Shown: positions 43,054-52,228, numbered from the stretch's first letter. The stretch: DNA of 64,000 bases from Fusobacterium gastrosuis (GCF_900095285.1 NZ_LT607734.1:1054001-1118000); one strand, 5' to 3'. Translations and numbers: made by a program. Notes: generated by a model from the letters alone, not told the origin.

Positions 43054-43087
43054 AAAAAAAGCACCCATTTTTTATATTAGGTACTTT
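43054..43087 (-). terminator. Terminator of the RelE/ParE-type toxin-antitoxin operon
   Basis: On the minus strand AAAGTACC and GGGTGCTTT pair around an AT-rich loop and are followed by seven T residues. Confidence 0.65.
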
Positions 43088-43125
43088 TATTTTAAATCAT
43101 CCATTAAATCATTTATATTTGTCAT
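43087..43125 (-). CDS. Possible 12-aa peptide after the toxin gene
   Basis: MTNINDLMDDLK with AAGGGG nine bases before its ATG. It begins 22 bases after the toxin stop and ends at the operon terminator. It may be a remnant of an antitoxin-like gene or chance; the strong ribosome site is the only support. Confidence 0.25.
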   Translation of the reverse strand: MTNINDLMDDLK

Positions 43126-43147
43126 TTTTTTCAACCCCTTATATATT

Positions 43148-43414
43148 TTAGTAAATATCGCCTCTATTGTCTGCATCTAAAACATCAATTAAAATAATTT
43201 CATTATTTTCCACCTTGTAAATAACTCTAAAACTGTTTATTCTCATTCTAAATAAATCGGGGTATCCTTTCATTCTAATAATGTTAATATTTGTCTTTCC
43301 CTTAAAATGAGCAACTATATTATTTTTAAACTTTTCTTTTATGTCCTCGTGCTTCTTAAAAAAATTTTTTGCTGGCTTACGATAGATAAACTCTATTTTA
43401 AATCTTTGTGTCAT
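43148..43414 (-). CDS. RelE/ParE-superfamily toxin
   Basis: The 88-residue protein has the RelE/ParE fold signature: FIYRKPAKNFFKKHEDIKEKF, then NIIRMKGYPDLFRMRINSFRVIYKVENNEIILIDVLDADNRGDIY with the conserved RxxSFRVIY strand and C-terminal basic/aromatic residues. Such toxins cleave mRNA at the ribosome or poison gyrase. It overlaps the antitoxin gene by four bases (ATGA). Confidence 0.88.
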   Translation of the reverse strand: MTQRFKIEFIYRKPAKNFFKKHEDIKEKFKNNIVAHFKGKTNINIIRMKGYPDLFRMRINSFRVIYKVENNEIILIDVLDADNRGDIY

Positions 43415-43680
43415 AGCTCAATAACCACGCTTTCACGTTCTACAATCTCAAGCTCATCATCTGTATATTTATTTAGTCTGTCAATTATTTCTTTTGTTTC
43501 TTCTTCTGTTCCTGTTGGAATGTTGGCAGTCAATCTATAGTATGCCTCACTTTTTTTAGATTTTAAAATCATTTCAATACCTTTCCTTATCAAGTCAGAT
43601 GTAGGAATATTATAAACACTAGACACATCTTTTATATCTTGTAACATACTTTCATCAAGTCTTAGACTTATAGCTTTCAT
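43411..43680 (-). CDS. Ribbon-helix-helix antitoxin
   Basis: An 89-residue protein beginning MKAISLRLDESMLQDIKDVS, a clear CopG/RelB-type ribbon-helix-helix, with an acidic C-terminal tail (RLNKYTDDELEIVERESVVIEL) for toxin neutralisation. The ATG at 43680 has AAAGGAAGTGAG before it; the longer upstream frame covers the promoter and is rejected. Confidence 0.85.
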   Translation of the reverse strand: MKAISLRLDESMLQDIKDVSSVYNIPTSDLIRKGIEMILKSKKSEAYYRLTANIPTGTEEETKEIIDRLNKYTDDELEIVERESVVIEL

Positions 43681-43692
43681 TTTCTCACTTCC

Positions 43693-43743
43693 TTTGTATT
43701 TATTGTATATACATATTATACAAATAAAAATACAAAAAAGCAA
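43693..43743 (-). promoter_or_regulatory. Promoter and palindromic operator of toxin-antitoxin pair 1
   Basis: TTGCTT and TATAAT with 17-base spacing on the minus strand (43738-43743 and 43715-43720). An inverted repeat TTGTATA-N7-TATACAA (43703-43723) overlaps the -10, and outer TTTGTATTT/AAATACAAA copies flank it. This fits autorepression by the RHH antitoxin. Confidence 0.7.
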
Positions 43744-43809
43744 TATAAAAGTATCATTTAAAATAATATAAAATATACTTAAAAATATATAATTAATATT
43801 TAAAGTCAT

Positions 43810-44050
43810 AAAAAGAACATTAAAAACTTGATATACCCCTTAGGGTATAAATATATTTTTTCTTTTATTCTCAGTACTTTTCTATTTTTGATATGAAAGA
43901 GGTATACCCCCAGCATAAAAAAATTATATTTTTTTCTTTAGCTTCTTTCATACTTTTATAAAAAATCATTTATTTTCAATATAAAACTAAGAAAAATTAT
44001 TTTAAATAATTTTATTGCATATAATACTAGTTATATGCGGTCATTTTTAG
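43810..44050. other. Gene-free region with palindromes
   Basis: No gene is supported here. Visible are ATACCCCTTAGGGTAT (about 43835-43850), a second GGTATACC at about 43908, and the palindrome GCATATAATACTAGTTATAT-GC at 44016-44037 with 8-bp arms around TACTAG. The last lies about 35 bases inside the GGCACA arm-site candidate and may be part of the recombination site. Confidence 0.5.
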
Positions 44051-44070
44051 CTGTTTTCTGTGTTCTATTC

Positions 44071-44106
44071 TTTGGCACAAAAAAGGCACAATTTTTTTAA
44101 AAAAAG
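44071..44106 (+). repeat. Candidate right end: GGCACA arm sites and attachment core
   Basis: TTGGCACAAAAAAGGCACAA (44071-44090) resembles the pair at 34051-34070, and TTAAAAAAAG (44097-44106) is identical to 34038-34047. In the circular form the two GGCACA pairs would flank one core, as in many tyrosine-integrase elements. The element would then be about 10.06 kb, and the second toxin-antitoxin pair would lie outside it. Confidence 0.35.
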
Positions 44107-44205
44107 GGTTAATTTTAAAATATATGAAATTTAAAACACTGAAAAAATAATATATACAAAATGAAAAATTTAACTTTTTATTGCTGTAAAATAAATTTAA
44201 AAGAA

Positions 44206-44234
44206 AAGTACCCATATTATAATAATGGGTACTT
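44206..44234. terminator. Terminator after toxin-antitoxin pair 2
   Basis: AGTACCCAT and ATGGGTACT form a 9-bp stem with T-rich flanks on both strands, immediately past the toxin stop at 44241. Confidence 0.75.
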
Positions 44235-44240
44235 ATTTTT

Positions 44241-44519
44241 TTAATAATCATAATGTGTCCACATACTAATAATTATTATAGTTTTTTCTTCTTCTAAAAC
44301 CCTATATACTAATCTATGTTGTCTATTTATACGCCTTGAATACAAGCCCTTAAAATTCCCAACTAGAGCTTCATAGCTTGGGGGATTTTGAAAAGGATTT
44401 ATTTTTATAATCTCTATTAAGTTTTTAACATTTCTTTCTAATGCGGGGAATTGCTTTACTTTTTCTTTATCTTTGATAGCTTGTTTGGTTGCAATTATTT
44501 TATAACCGTTGCTTACCAT
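44241..44519 (-). CDS. YoeB/Txe-family toxin
   Basis: The 92-residue protein (YKIIATKQAIKDKEKVKQFP, NPFQNPPSYEALVGNFKGLYSRRINRQHRLVYRVLEEEKTIIIISMWTHYDY) has the YoeB pattern: conserved PPxYExLxGxxxGxYSRRINxxHRLVYxV, and C-terminal His and Tyr. YoeB is a ribosome-dependent mRNA endonuclease. The ATG at 44519 overlaps the antitoxin's last codons, with GAGGAA before it. Confidence 0.92.
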   Translation of the reverse strand: MVSNGYKIIATKQAIKDKEKVKQFPALERNVKNLIEIIKINPFQNPPSYEALVGNFKGLYSRRINRQHRLVYRVLEEEKTIIIISMWTHYDY

Positions 44520-44752
44520 TCTAATTCCTCGCATTCTTCAACTGGAGTTTTTAAGCCATCAATTAATTTATCTTTCATTCCTGGTATAGATAATAAATAT
44601 AAAGTTTCAAGTAACCCATTGTATTCAGTTTCACTTATTAAAATAGCATTTCCTTTTTTAGTATTTATATTTATAACCTCATTAAAATCGATAGCAGTTT
44701 CTAAATAGTTAAATAAATTTTTTCTTAAATTAGTGGCATTTGTATTAGTCAA
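44513..44752 (-). CDS. YefM/Phd-family antitoxin
   Basis: A 79-residue protein starting at TTG (GAGGTG seven bases before it): TNTNATNLRKNLFNYLETAIDFNEVININTKKGNAILISETEYNGLLETLYLL, the YefM/Phd DNA-binding domain, then a C-terminal tail that wraps the toxin. It overlaps the toxin start by seven bases. The pair autoregulates through the operator at 44771. Confidence 0.9.
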   Translation of the reverse strand: MTNTNATNLRKNLFNYLETAIDFNEVININTKKGNAILISETEYNGLLETLYLLSIPGMKDKLIDGLKTPVEECEELEW

Positions 44753-44770
44753 TTTTTATCACCTCTTTAT

Positions 44771-44819
44771 ATGTACTTATTTATGTACCTATTATATAAT
44801 ATAAAACATAGAAAAGCAA
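44771..44819 (-). promoter_or_regulatory. Promoter and TGTAC operator of toxin-antitoxin pair 2
   Basis: On the minus strand TTGCTT (44814-44819) and TATAAT (44791-44796) are 17 bases apart. Just downstream GTACATAAATAAGTACAT (44771-44788) has two GTACAT sites. YefM-YoeB from other bacteria binds TGTACA-type repeats, so this fits well. Confidence 0.75.
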
Positions 44820-44941
44820 TATTAAATAGAATGAACATACCTACTTATCTTTTCTTTTTTGACATAATAAAATATATGGTAAAAAAAGGTAAGTTTAGGT
44901 ATAAAAATAATTAGTATAGATTAAAAAATTCTATAAAATTA

Positions 44942-44950
44942 TGTTATAAT
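44942..44950 (+). promoter_or_regulatory. Extended -10 promoter of mutS2
   Basis: TGTTATAAT, about 30 bases before the mutS2 ATG, with only a weak -35. Confidence 0.5.
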
Positions 44951-44980
44951 TTAAGAGAATTAAAATTTTAGGAGAGTATT

Positions 44981-47317
44981 ATGAATACACATAGTAATAA
45001 AATTTTGGAGTTTGATAAATTAAAAGAAAAGATTTTAGAAAATATTGTAATTGAAGAAAATAGAGAAAAAATTATTAACTTAGAGCCATATAAGGATTTA
45101 TCTATACTTAATAATGAGTTAAAAACAGTCAAAGATTTTATGGATTTAATTGAATTTGATGGTGGTTTTGAGAACATAGGTTTTAAAAATATTTGTATTT
45201 TAATGGATAAAATAAAACTTATAGGGACATATCTTGATGTGGAAGAACTTTGGGATATAAATGTAAATTTAAGAACTATAAGGGTTTTCAAAAATAAACT
45301 TGATGAATTAGGAAAATACAAGCATTTAAGAGAAGTTATAGGCAATCTGCCTAATTTAAAGAGCATTGAAGATATTTTGAATAAAACGATAGATGTAGAA
45401 AAACAAATTAAGGATGATGCTTCTTTAGATTTGAGAGATATTAGATTACATAAAAAAACTCTTAATATGAATATAAAAAGAAAATTTGAAGAATTGTTTG
45501 AAGAAAGTTCTCTTTCAAATGCTTTTCAGGATAAAATTATAACTGAAAGAGATGGAAGAATGGTAACAGCAGTTAAGTATGATTTTAAAGGACAAATAAA
45601 AGGGATTGAACATGATAGATCATCAAGTGGACAAACAGTTTTTATAGAACCACTTTCAATAGTTTCATTAAATAATAAAATGAGAGAATTAGAAACAAAA
45701 GAAAAAGAAGAAATAAGAAAAATTTTACTTAGAATTTCTGAATTATTAAGGACAAATAGAGATGATATTATATTTATAGGAGAAAAAATTATCTATTTAG
45801 ATATTTTGAATGCAAAGTCGTTATATGGAGTACAAAATAAATGTAATATTCCAAGTGTAAGTAATAGAGAAATATTGTCACTAGAGCAGGCAAGACACCC
45901 TTTAATTGATAAAGATAAAGTTGTTCCTTTAACTTTTGAAATAGGAAAAGATTATAATATCTTATTGATAACAGGGCCTAATACAGGAGGAAAGACAGTT
46001 GCTTTGAAAACAGCTGGACTTTTAACCTTAATGGCATTGTCAGGTCTTCCTATTCCTGCATCTGAAAACTCAAAGATAGGATTTTTTGAAGATGTATTTG
46101 CAGATATAGGAGATGAACAAAGCATAGAGCAATCTCTATCATCTTTTTCTGCTCATTTAAAAAATATAAAGGATATTTTAGAGAATTTAACTAAAAATTC
46201 ACTTGTTTTATTAGATGAATTAGGTTCAGGAACAGATCCAATAGAAGGATCAGCATTTGCCATGTCAGTTATTGATTATTTATTGGAGAGTAAATGTAAG
46301 GCCTTTATAACAACTCACTATAGCCAAGTAAAAGCCTATGGATATAATGAACCAGATATAGAAACAGCATCAATGGAATTTAATGCAGACACCCTTTCTC
46401 CCACATATAGACTTTTAATTGGAATTCCTGGAGAAAGTAATGCTCTAACTATTGCAAGCAGAATGGGAATACCGGAAATAGTTATATCTAAGGCAAGAAA
46501 TTATATCAGTGAAGATAATAAAAAAGTTGAAAAAATGATAGAAAATATAAAAAATAAATCTCAAGAATTAGATGAATTAAGAACAAAGTTATCACTTGCG
46601 GAAGAAGAAGCAAAACAGGATAGAGAAAGAGCAAAGCAAGAAATGTTAATGGTTGAAAAACAAAAAAATGAAATTATTAAAAGAGCATATGAAGATGCTG
46701 AAAAAATGATGAATGAAATGAGAGCTAAGGCATCTGCATTAGTAGAAAAAATACAGAAAGAAGAAAATAAGAAAGAAGATGCTCAAAAATTACAAAAGAA
46801 TCTTAACATGTTATCATCAGCTTTGAGAGAACAAAAAAATAAAGCAGTTGAAGTGGTAAAAAGTATTAAAAGAAAAGCAGATTTTAAAGTTGGAGATAGA
46901 ATATTTGTTAAAAGTATCAATCAGTTTGCAAATGTTTTAAAGATTAATGAAACAAAAGAAAGTGCTCATGTTCAAGCTGGAATTTTAAAATTAGAAGTAC
47001 CTTTTGATGAAATTAAGATAGTAGAAGAAAAGAAAGAAAAAGTTTATAACACACATAACCATAAAAAAACTCCTGTAAAATACGAAATAGATTTGAGAGG
47101 TAAGATGGTAGATGAAGCCATATACGAACTAGAAACTTATTTAGATAGAGCAACTCTTAATTCTTACACAGAAGTATATGTAATTCATGGAAAAGGAACA
47201 GGAGCTTTGAGAGAAGGGATATTAAAATATCTAAAAACATGTAGATATGTAAAAGATTTCAGAATAGGTGGGCACGGAGAAGGTGGTCTTGGATGTACTG
47301 TGGTAAGTCTAAAATAA
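44981..47317 (+). CDS. mutS2: MutS2 (endonuclease/ribosome-rescue ATPase)
   Basis: The 778-residue protein has MutS core domains, Walker A TGPNTGGKTVALKT at about 330, STDP-like motif LLDELGSGTDPIEGSAFA at about 408, a coiled coil (about 515-625) and a C-terminal Smr nuclease domain (YEIDLRGKMVDEAIYELE, VIHGKGTGALREGI). MutS2 lacks the mismatch-recognition domain; it suppresses recombination or splits collided ribosomes. It overlaps ispD by 25 bases. Confidence 0.96.
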   Translation: MNTHSNKILEFDKLKEKILENIVIEENREKIINLEPYKDLSILNNELKTVKDFMDLIEFDGGFENIGFKNICILMDKIKLIGTYLDVEELWDINVNLRTIRVFKNKLDELGKYKHLREVIGNLPNLKSIEDILNKTIDVEKQIKDDASLDLRDIRLHKKTLNMNIKRKFEELFEESSLSNAFQDKIITERDGRMVTAVKYDFKGQIKGIEHDRSSSGQTVFIEPLSIVSLNNKMRELETKEKEEIRKILLRISELLRTNRDDIIFIGEKIIYLDILNAKSLYGVQNKCNIPSVSNREILSLEQARHPLIDKDKVVPLTFEIGKDYNILLITGPNTGGKTVALKTAGLLTLMALSGLPIPASENSKIGFFEDVFADIGDEQSIEQSLSSFSAHLKNIKDILENLTKNSLVLLDELGSGTDPIEGSAFAMSVIDYLLESKCKAFITTHYSQVKAYGYNEPDIETASMEFNADTLSPTYRLLIGIPGESNALTIASRMGIPEIVISKARNYISEDNKKVEKMIENIKNKSQELDELRTKLSLAEEEAKQDRERAKQEMLMVEKQKNEIIKRAYEDAEKMMNEMRAKASALVEKIQKEENKKEDAQKLQKNLNMLSSALREQKNKAVEVVKSIKRKADFKVGDRIFVKSINQFANVLKINETKESAHVQAGILKLEVPFDEIKIVEEKKEKVYNTHNHKKTPVKYEIDLRGKMVDEAIYELETYLDRATLNSYTEVYVIHGKGTGALREGILKYLKTCRYVKDFRIGGHGEGGLGCTVVSLK

Positions 47318-47991
47318 ATAAAAAGGTCGCTTTTATTCTTGCAGCAGCAGGGCTTGGAAAGAGAATGGGGCTTGATTATCCTAAACAATTTTTAGAATAT
47401 AAAGGAGAACCATTATTTTATTCAAGTTTAAAAATAGCTTTTGAGAATAAACTAATAGATGAGATTTATATTATAACTAATGAAGAAAATTTGGAATACA
47501 TGAATAAGTTTTGCAAAGAAAAGGAGTTGTTTTCTAAGGTAAAAAAAATAGTAAAAGGTGGTGCAGAAAGACAAGAATCGGTGTATAATGCACTAAGAGA
47601 AATAAAAAATGCAGACTATGTAATAATTCAAGATGGCGTCAGACCGTTCTTAAAAGATGAGTACATAGAGAAAACTTTAGAAGTTGTTGATGATGGCTAT
47701 GATGGAGCAGTTATTGGAGTTAAAGTAAAAGATACTGTAAAACTGGTAGACATTGACAATGAAATTATATCAACTCCAGCCAGAGATTTTATAATTCTTG
47801 TCCATACTCCACAAACATTTAAGTTTGATATAATAAAGCAAGCACATGAAGAAGCTAAACAAAGGAAAATAAAAGCGACTGATGATTCAATGCTAGTTGA
47901 GAGAATGGATAATAAAAGAATAAAATTTATACATGGTAATTATGATAATATTAAAATAACAACTAAAGAAGACTTAAAATTTTTAAAATAA
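47293..47991 (+). CDS. ispD: 2-C-methyl-D-erythritol 4-phosphate cytidylyltransferase
   Basis: The 232-residue enzyme has the nucleotide loop FILAAAGLGKRMGLDYPKQFLEY and KGGAERQESVYNAL, VIIQDGVRPF (about 110) and the C-terminal GNYDNIKITTKEDL. It makes CDP-methylerythritol in the MEP isoprenoid pathway. The only in-frame ATG lies inside mutS2, with GGAGAAGGTGG before it, so the 25-base overlap looks real. Confidence 0.95.
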   Translation: MYCGKSKINKKVAFILAAAGLGKRMGLDYPKQFLEYKGEPLFYSSLKIAFENKLIDEIYIITNEENLEYMNKFCKEKELFSKVKKIVKGGAERQESVYNALREIKNADYVIIQDGVRPFLKDEYIEKTLEVVDDGYDGAVIGVKVKDTVKLVDIDNEIISTPARDFIILVHTPQTFKFDIIKQAHEEAKQRKIKATDDSMLVERMDNKRIKFIHGNYDNIKITTKEDLKFLK

Positions 47992-48026
47992 TTTTTGTAA
48001 TAAAAATTGAGGGAGGTATTTATATA

Positions 48027-49378
48027 GTGTATCAAAAAAAATTATATAATTATAACTTTCCTAAAAATGTATTATTAATATTAGATAGGTTAAATAAAAA
48101 TGGTGAAGGCTTTTTAGTTGGAGGTTGCGTAAGGGATATTCTATCAAATATAGAACCAGAAGATTTTGACTTTGTTACGAATATTGACTATAAAAATTTA
48201 TTAAATATTTTTAAAGATTTTAAAGTAAAAGAAATTGGAGCAACCTTCGGTATAATACAAGTAACAATAGAAAATGAGAGCTATGAAATAGCAAAATATA
48301 GAATAGACAGTAAACAAAACGATGGTAGACGCCCTTGTTCAGTTGTGTATACAAACGATATATTAGAAGATTTAAAAAGACGAGATTTTACTATTAATGG
48401 AATGGCTTTTAATTTCAAAAGAGGACTTATAGATCCTTTTAATGCTGTGGAAGATATAGAAAATCATAAGTTAAAATTTATAGGTAATGCAAACGAGAGA
48501 ATAAAAGAAGATGGGCTTAGAATTTTAAGAGCATTTCGATTTCAAGCTACTAAAAATTTTGATATTGAAAAAAAAGATTTAGATGAAATTTATAAGAATA
48601 GAGATATGCTAAATAAAATATCTCACGAGAGAATAAGTCAAGAATTTAGCAAAATTTTGCTGGGAAATTTTAAGAAAACTTTTTATGATATGAAGGAATC
48701 AGCTATTTTAGAAAAAATAATACCAGAAATAAAAGATACTTACGATTATAACCAAAATAGTAAATATCATAAGTATAACCTATTTGAACATATAATAAAG
48801 GTTATGGAAAATGTTCCCACTAATTTGGAGCTTAGATATGCAGCACTGTTTCATGATTTAGGAAAACCAAGTTCAAAAATACTTGGAACAGATGGATATA
48901 ATCATTACTACAATCATGAAGTAATAAGTGCTGAAATAGCAGAGAAGAGATTAAAAGACTTAAAGTTTTCAAGGAAGTTTATAGAAGAAATAAAAAATCT
49001 CTGCCTTGAACATATGCGTTTTAATGGAAGTAAAAGTGAAAAGACAATAAAAAAAATAATCTCAAAATACGGAGAAAACTTTTGTGAAAAATTGATAGAT
49101 TTAAGTATAGCAGATAATGCAGCTAAAGCAGATAATATAAAAGATGAAGATAGAAAAAAAATACTTTTAGAAAATTTTGAAAAAATTATCTCTAAGTCTA
49201 AAGTACCTAATATAAATACTCTTGCAATAAAAGGTGAAGATTTAATTAATCTAGGGTATAGCGGAAAAGAAATAGGAAAATTAAAAATAGCTTGCTAGAC
49301 TTAATTTTAAATGATATTCTTGAAAATGAAAGAAATATATTATTAGAAGCAGTGAAAAATAACAAAATTAAAATATAA
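48027..49378 (+). pseudogene. cca: CCA tRNA nucleotidyltransferase, frameshifted at its C-terminus
   Basis: The frame from GTG 48027 (GGGAGGT upstream) encodes the head domain GGCVRDILSNIEPEDFDFVT, the RRDFTINGMAFN neck and an HD-like C-terminal half (FHDLGKP), then stops at 49298 after KLKIAC. The normal tail continues in the -1 frame to 49378 (LLDLILNDILENERNILLE). One more A in the A5 run at 49283-49287 would join them. The enzyme adds or repairs the tRNA 3' CCA. Loss of only about 30 tail residues might still be tolerated, but an under-called A is more likely. Confidence 0.88.
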
Positions 49379-49392
49379 TAAAAGGGGTAAAA

Positions 49393-50810
49393 ATGATAAA
49401 AATATATAATACACTTACAGGACATTTAGATGAATTTAAACCAATCAAAGAAAAAGAAGTATCAATGTATGTATGTGGACCAACAGTATATAATTTTATA
49501 CATATAGGAAATACAAGACCGGCAGTGTTTTTTGATACTGTCAGAAGATATTTTGAATATAGAGGGTATAAAGTAAATTATGTTCAAAATTTTACAGATG
49601 TAGATGACAAGATGATAAATAAGGCTAATGAGGAAAATATAACTGTTAAAGAGGTAGCAGATAGATATATAAAAGCATATTTTGAAGATACATCAAAATT
49701 AAATTTAAAAGAAGAAGGAATGACAAGACCAAAGGCAACAGATAATATAGATGGAATGATAGAAATAATATCATCACTTATTGAAAAAGGTTATGCTTAT
49801 GAATCTAATGGAGATGTATATTTTGAAGTTGAAAAATATAAAGATGGTTATGGAGAATTATCTAAACAAAAAATAGAAGACTTAAAAAGTGGTGCAAGGA
49901 TAGATATAAGTGAAATAAAAAAATCAGCAATAGATTTTGCTTTGTGGAAAGCATCAAAACCAAACGAACCTAGTTGGGACTCACCTTGGGGAAAAGGAAG
50001 ACCTGGATGGCATATAGAATGTTCAGCTATGTCAAAAAATACCTTGGAGATAGCTTTGATATTCATGGTGGAGGACAAGACTTAATATTTCCACATCATG
50101 AAAATGAAATAGCTCAGTCAAAATGTGGTTGTGGTGGAACTTATGCAAGATACTGGATGCATAACGGATACATCAATATAAATGGTGAAAAAATGTCAAA
50201 ATCAGGATCATTTGTTTTACTAAGACAGATACTTGAAAAATTTGAAGGAAGAGTGATAAGGTTATTTATATTGGGAGCTCATTACAGAAAACCTATGGAA
50301 TTTTCTGATTTTGAATTAAATCAAGCTAAATCTTCTTTAGAAAGAATAGAGAATACATTAAAAAGAATTAAAGAATTAAACAGAGAAAGTTTTGTTGGAG
50401 AAAACAATTTAGTTGAATTACTAAAATTTAAAGAAGAAATGGAAAAGAATTTTATTGAAGCTATGGATGAGGATTTTAATACAGCACAAGCTTTGGGCTA
50501 TGTATTTGAACTTATAAAGGCAACGAATAAAGCAATCGATGAAGGTAACACATCTACAGAAGGATTTAAAGTCATAGATGAAGTTTATAATTATTTAGTT
50601 ATGATAATGGAAGAAGTTTTAGGAGTTAAACTAAAACTGGAAGCTGAAGTAAATAATATTTCTGCAGAGCTGATAGAATTCATACTAGAGCTTAGAAGAA
50701 ATGCAAGAGCAGAGAAAAATTGGGAATTATCTGATAAAATCAGAGATAGATTATTGGAAATGGGAATACAAATAAAAGATGGAAAGGATAAGACTACATG
50801 GACAATGTAG
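49393..50810 (+). pseudogene. cysS: Cysteinyl-tRNA synthetase, one-base frameshift
   Basis: The first frame has [20 protein letters not shown] (zinc Cys and HIGH) and runs to 50085, but departs from the family after HIECSAMSK. From 50040 the correct sequence continues one frame over ([34 protein letters not shown] loop at about 50192, anticodon domain) to 50810. One more A in the A6 run at 50034-50039 restores a normal protein of about 470 residues. The enzyme charges tRNA-Cys and is normally essential, so this is most likely a base-calling error. Confidence 0.93.
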
Positions 50811-51213
50811 AGCTATATTTGGACAAGAAAAGGGATATAAGAGATTATAGTAGCTTAGATTTGGCATTTTTAGGGGATGCAGTTTGGGAGTTAGAAGTCA
50901 GAAAATATTTTTTAAATTTTGGCTATAATATTTTTAATTTGAATAAATTGGTAAAATCTAAAGTAAATGCTAAGGCACAAAGTGCTTTCTTTAAAGATTT
51001 GATAAAAAATTTGGAAGAGGAATATGTAAATATTGCTAAAAGAGCAAAAAATAGTAATATAAAACATTTCCAAGTTCATGTACTGTGATGGAATATAAAG
51101 AAGCCACTGCCTTTGAAGCAGTTATAGGGGCATTATATCTAAATGATAAGCAAGAAGAAATTTTGAAAATTTTAAAAAGATTTATAAAGGGAGATGGAAA
51201 TGGGATTATTTAA
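50798..51213 (+). pseudogene. mrnC: Mini-ribonuclease III, one-base frameshift
   Basis: The first frame (YSSLDLAFLGDAVWELEVRKYFL, KSKVNAKAQSAFF) is the RNase III-like domain of MrnC but stops at 51088. The second half of the domain (VMEYKEATAFEAVIGALYLN) follows in another frame to 51213. Adding one A to the A4 run at 51061-51064 gives NIKTFP...CTVMEYKEATAFEAVIGALYL, the family sequence. MrnC matures 23S rRNA. It overlaps cysS by 13 bases and mreB by about 14. Confidence 0.88.
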
Positions 51214-52228
51214 TTTTAAATCTAATAGAAGCATAGGAATAGACTTAGGAACTGCTAACACACTTGTATATAGTAAAAAACATAAAAAAATTGTTTTAAA
51301 TGAACCATCTGTTGTTGCAGTTGAAAGAGAAACAAGAAAAGTTTTAGCAGTTGGAAATGAAGCTAAAGAAATGTTAGGTAAAACACCAGATACCATAGTT
51401 GCAGTAAAGCCTTTAAGTGAAGGAGTTATAGCAGATTATGACATAACTGAAGCAATGATTAAATACTTTATAAAAAAGATTTTCGGAACATATAGATTTT
51501 TCATGCCAGAAATTATGATATGTGTACCTATTGATGTAACAGGAGTAGAAAAGAGAGCAGTACTTGAAGCTGCAATTTCTGCTGGTGCAAAAAAAGCATA
51601 TTTAATTGAGGAAGCAAGAGCAGCCGCTCTTGGTTCTGGAATGGATATATCAGCCCCAGAGGGAAATATGATTATAGATATTGGCGGTGGATCAACAGAT
51701 GTGGCAGTAATTTCACTTGGTGGAACTGTTGTAAGCAGAACAATAAGAATAGCAGGAAATAATTTTGATGCAGATATTATCAAATATGTAAAGAAGACAT
51801 ATAACCTTTTAATTGGAGATAAAACAGCAGAAGAAATAAAAATAAAAATTGGAACGGCTCTTCCACTTGAAGAAGAAGAAACAATGGAAATAAAAGGTAG
51901 AGATTTAATTATGGGACTTCCTAAAACAGTAACAATAAGTTCGGAGGAGATAAGGGAAGCTATAAAAGATTCGTTAAACGAAATTTTACAATGTGTAAAA
52001 TCTGTTTTAGAAAAAACTCCACCAGAACTTGCTTCCGATATAGTGGATAAAGGTATGGTTATGACAGGTGGAGGTTCTCTAATAAGAAATTTCCCTGAAA
52101 TGATAGCTAAACATACAAATTTAAAAGTAACCTTAGCTGAAAATCCTTTGGAAAGTGTCGTTGTAGGAGCAGGATTAGCACTTGATCAAATAGATGTCTT
52201 AAGAAAAATTGAAAAGGCAGAGAGATAA
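51200..52228 (+). CDS. mreB: Rod shape-determining protein MreB
   Basis: The 342-residue actin homologue has SIGIDLGTANTLVY (phosphate 1), IDIGGGSTDVAVISLGG (phosphate 2, about 157), TGGGSLIRNFPEMI (adenosine, about 285) and the GVEKRAVLEAA connect motif. It forms membrane-associated filaments directing the cell-wall elongasome. AAAGGGAG is spaced seven bases before the ATG at 51200; an in-frame ATG at 51194 is too close. Confidence 0.97.
   Translation: MGLFNFKSNRSIGIDLGTANTLVYSKKHKKIVLNEPSVVAVERETRKVLAVGNEAKEMLGKTPDTIVAVKPLSEGVIADYDITEAMIKYFIKKIFGTYRFFMPEIMICVPIDVTGVEKRAVLEAAISAGAKKAYLIEEARAAALGSGMDISAPEGNMIIDIGGGSTDVAVISLGGTVVSRTIRIAGNNFDADIIKYVKKTYNLLIGDKTAEEIKIKIGTALPLEEEETMEIKGRDLIMGLPKTVTISSEEIREAIKDSLNEILQCVKSVLEKTPPELASDIVDKGMVMTGGGSLIRNFPEMIAKHTNLKVTLAENPLESVVVGAGLALDQIDVLRKIEKAER

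Noticed and set aside
43681..43809. Hydrophobic N-terminal extension of the RHH antitoxin
   Set aside because: It spans the promoter, operator and ribosome site of the operon; the ATG at 43680 has a good ribosome site.
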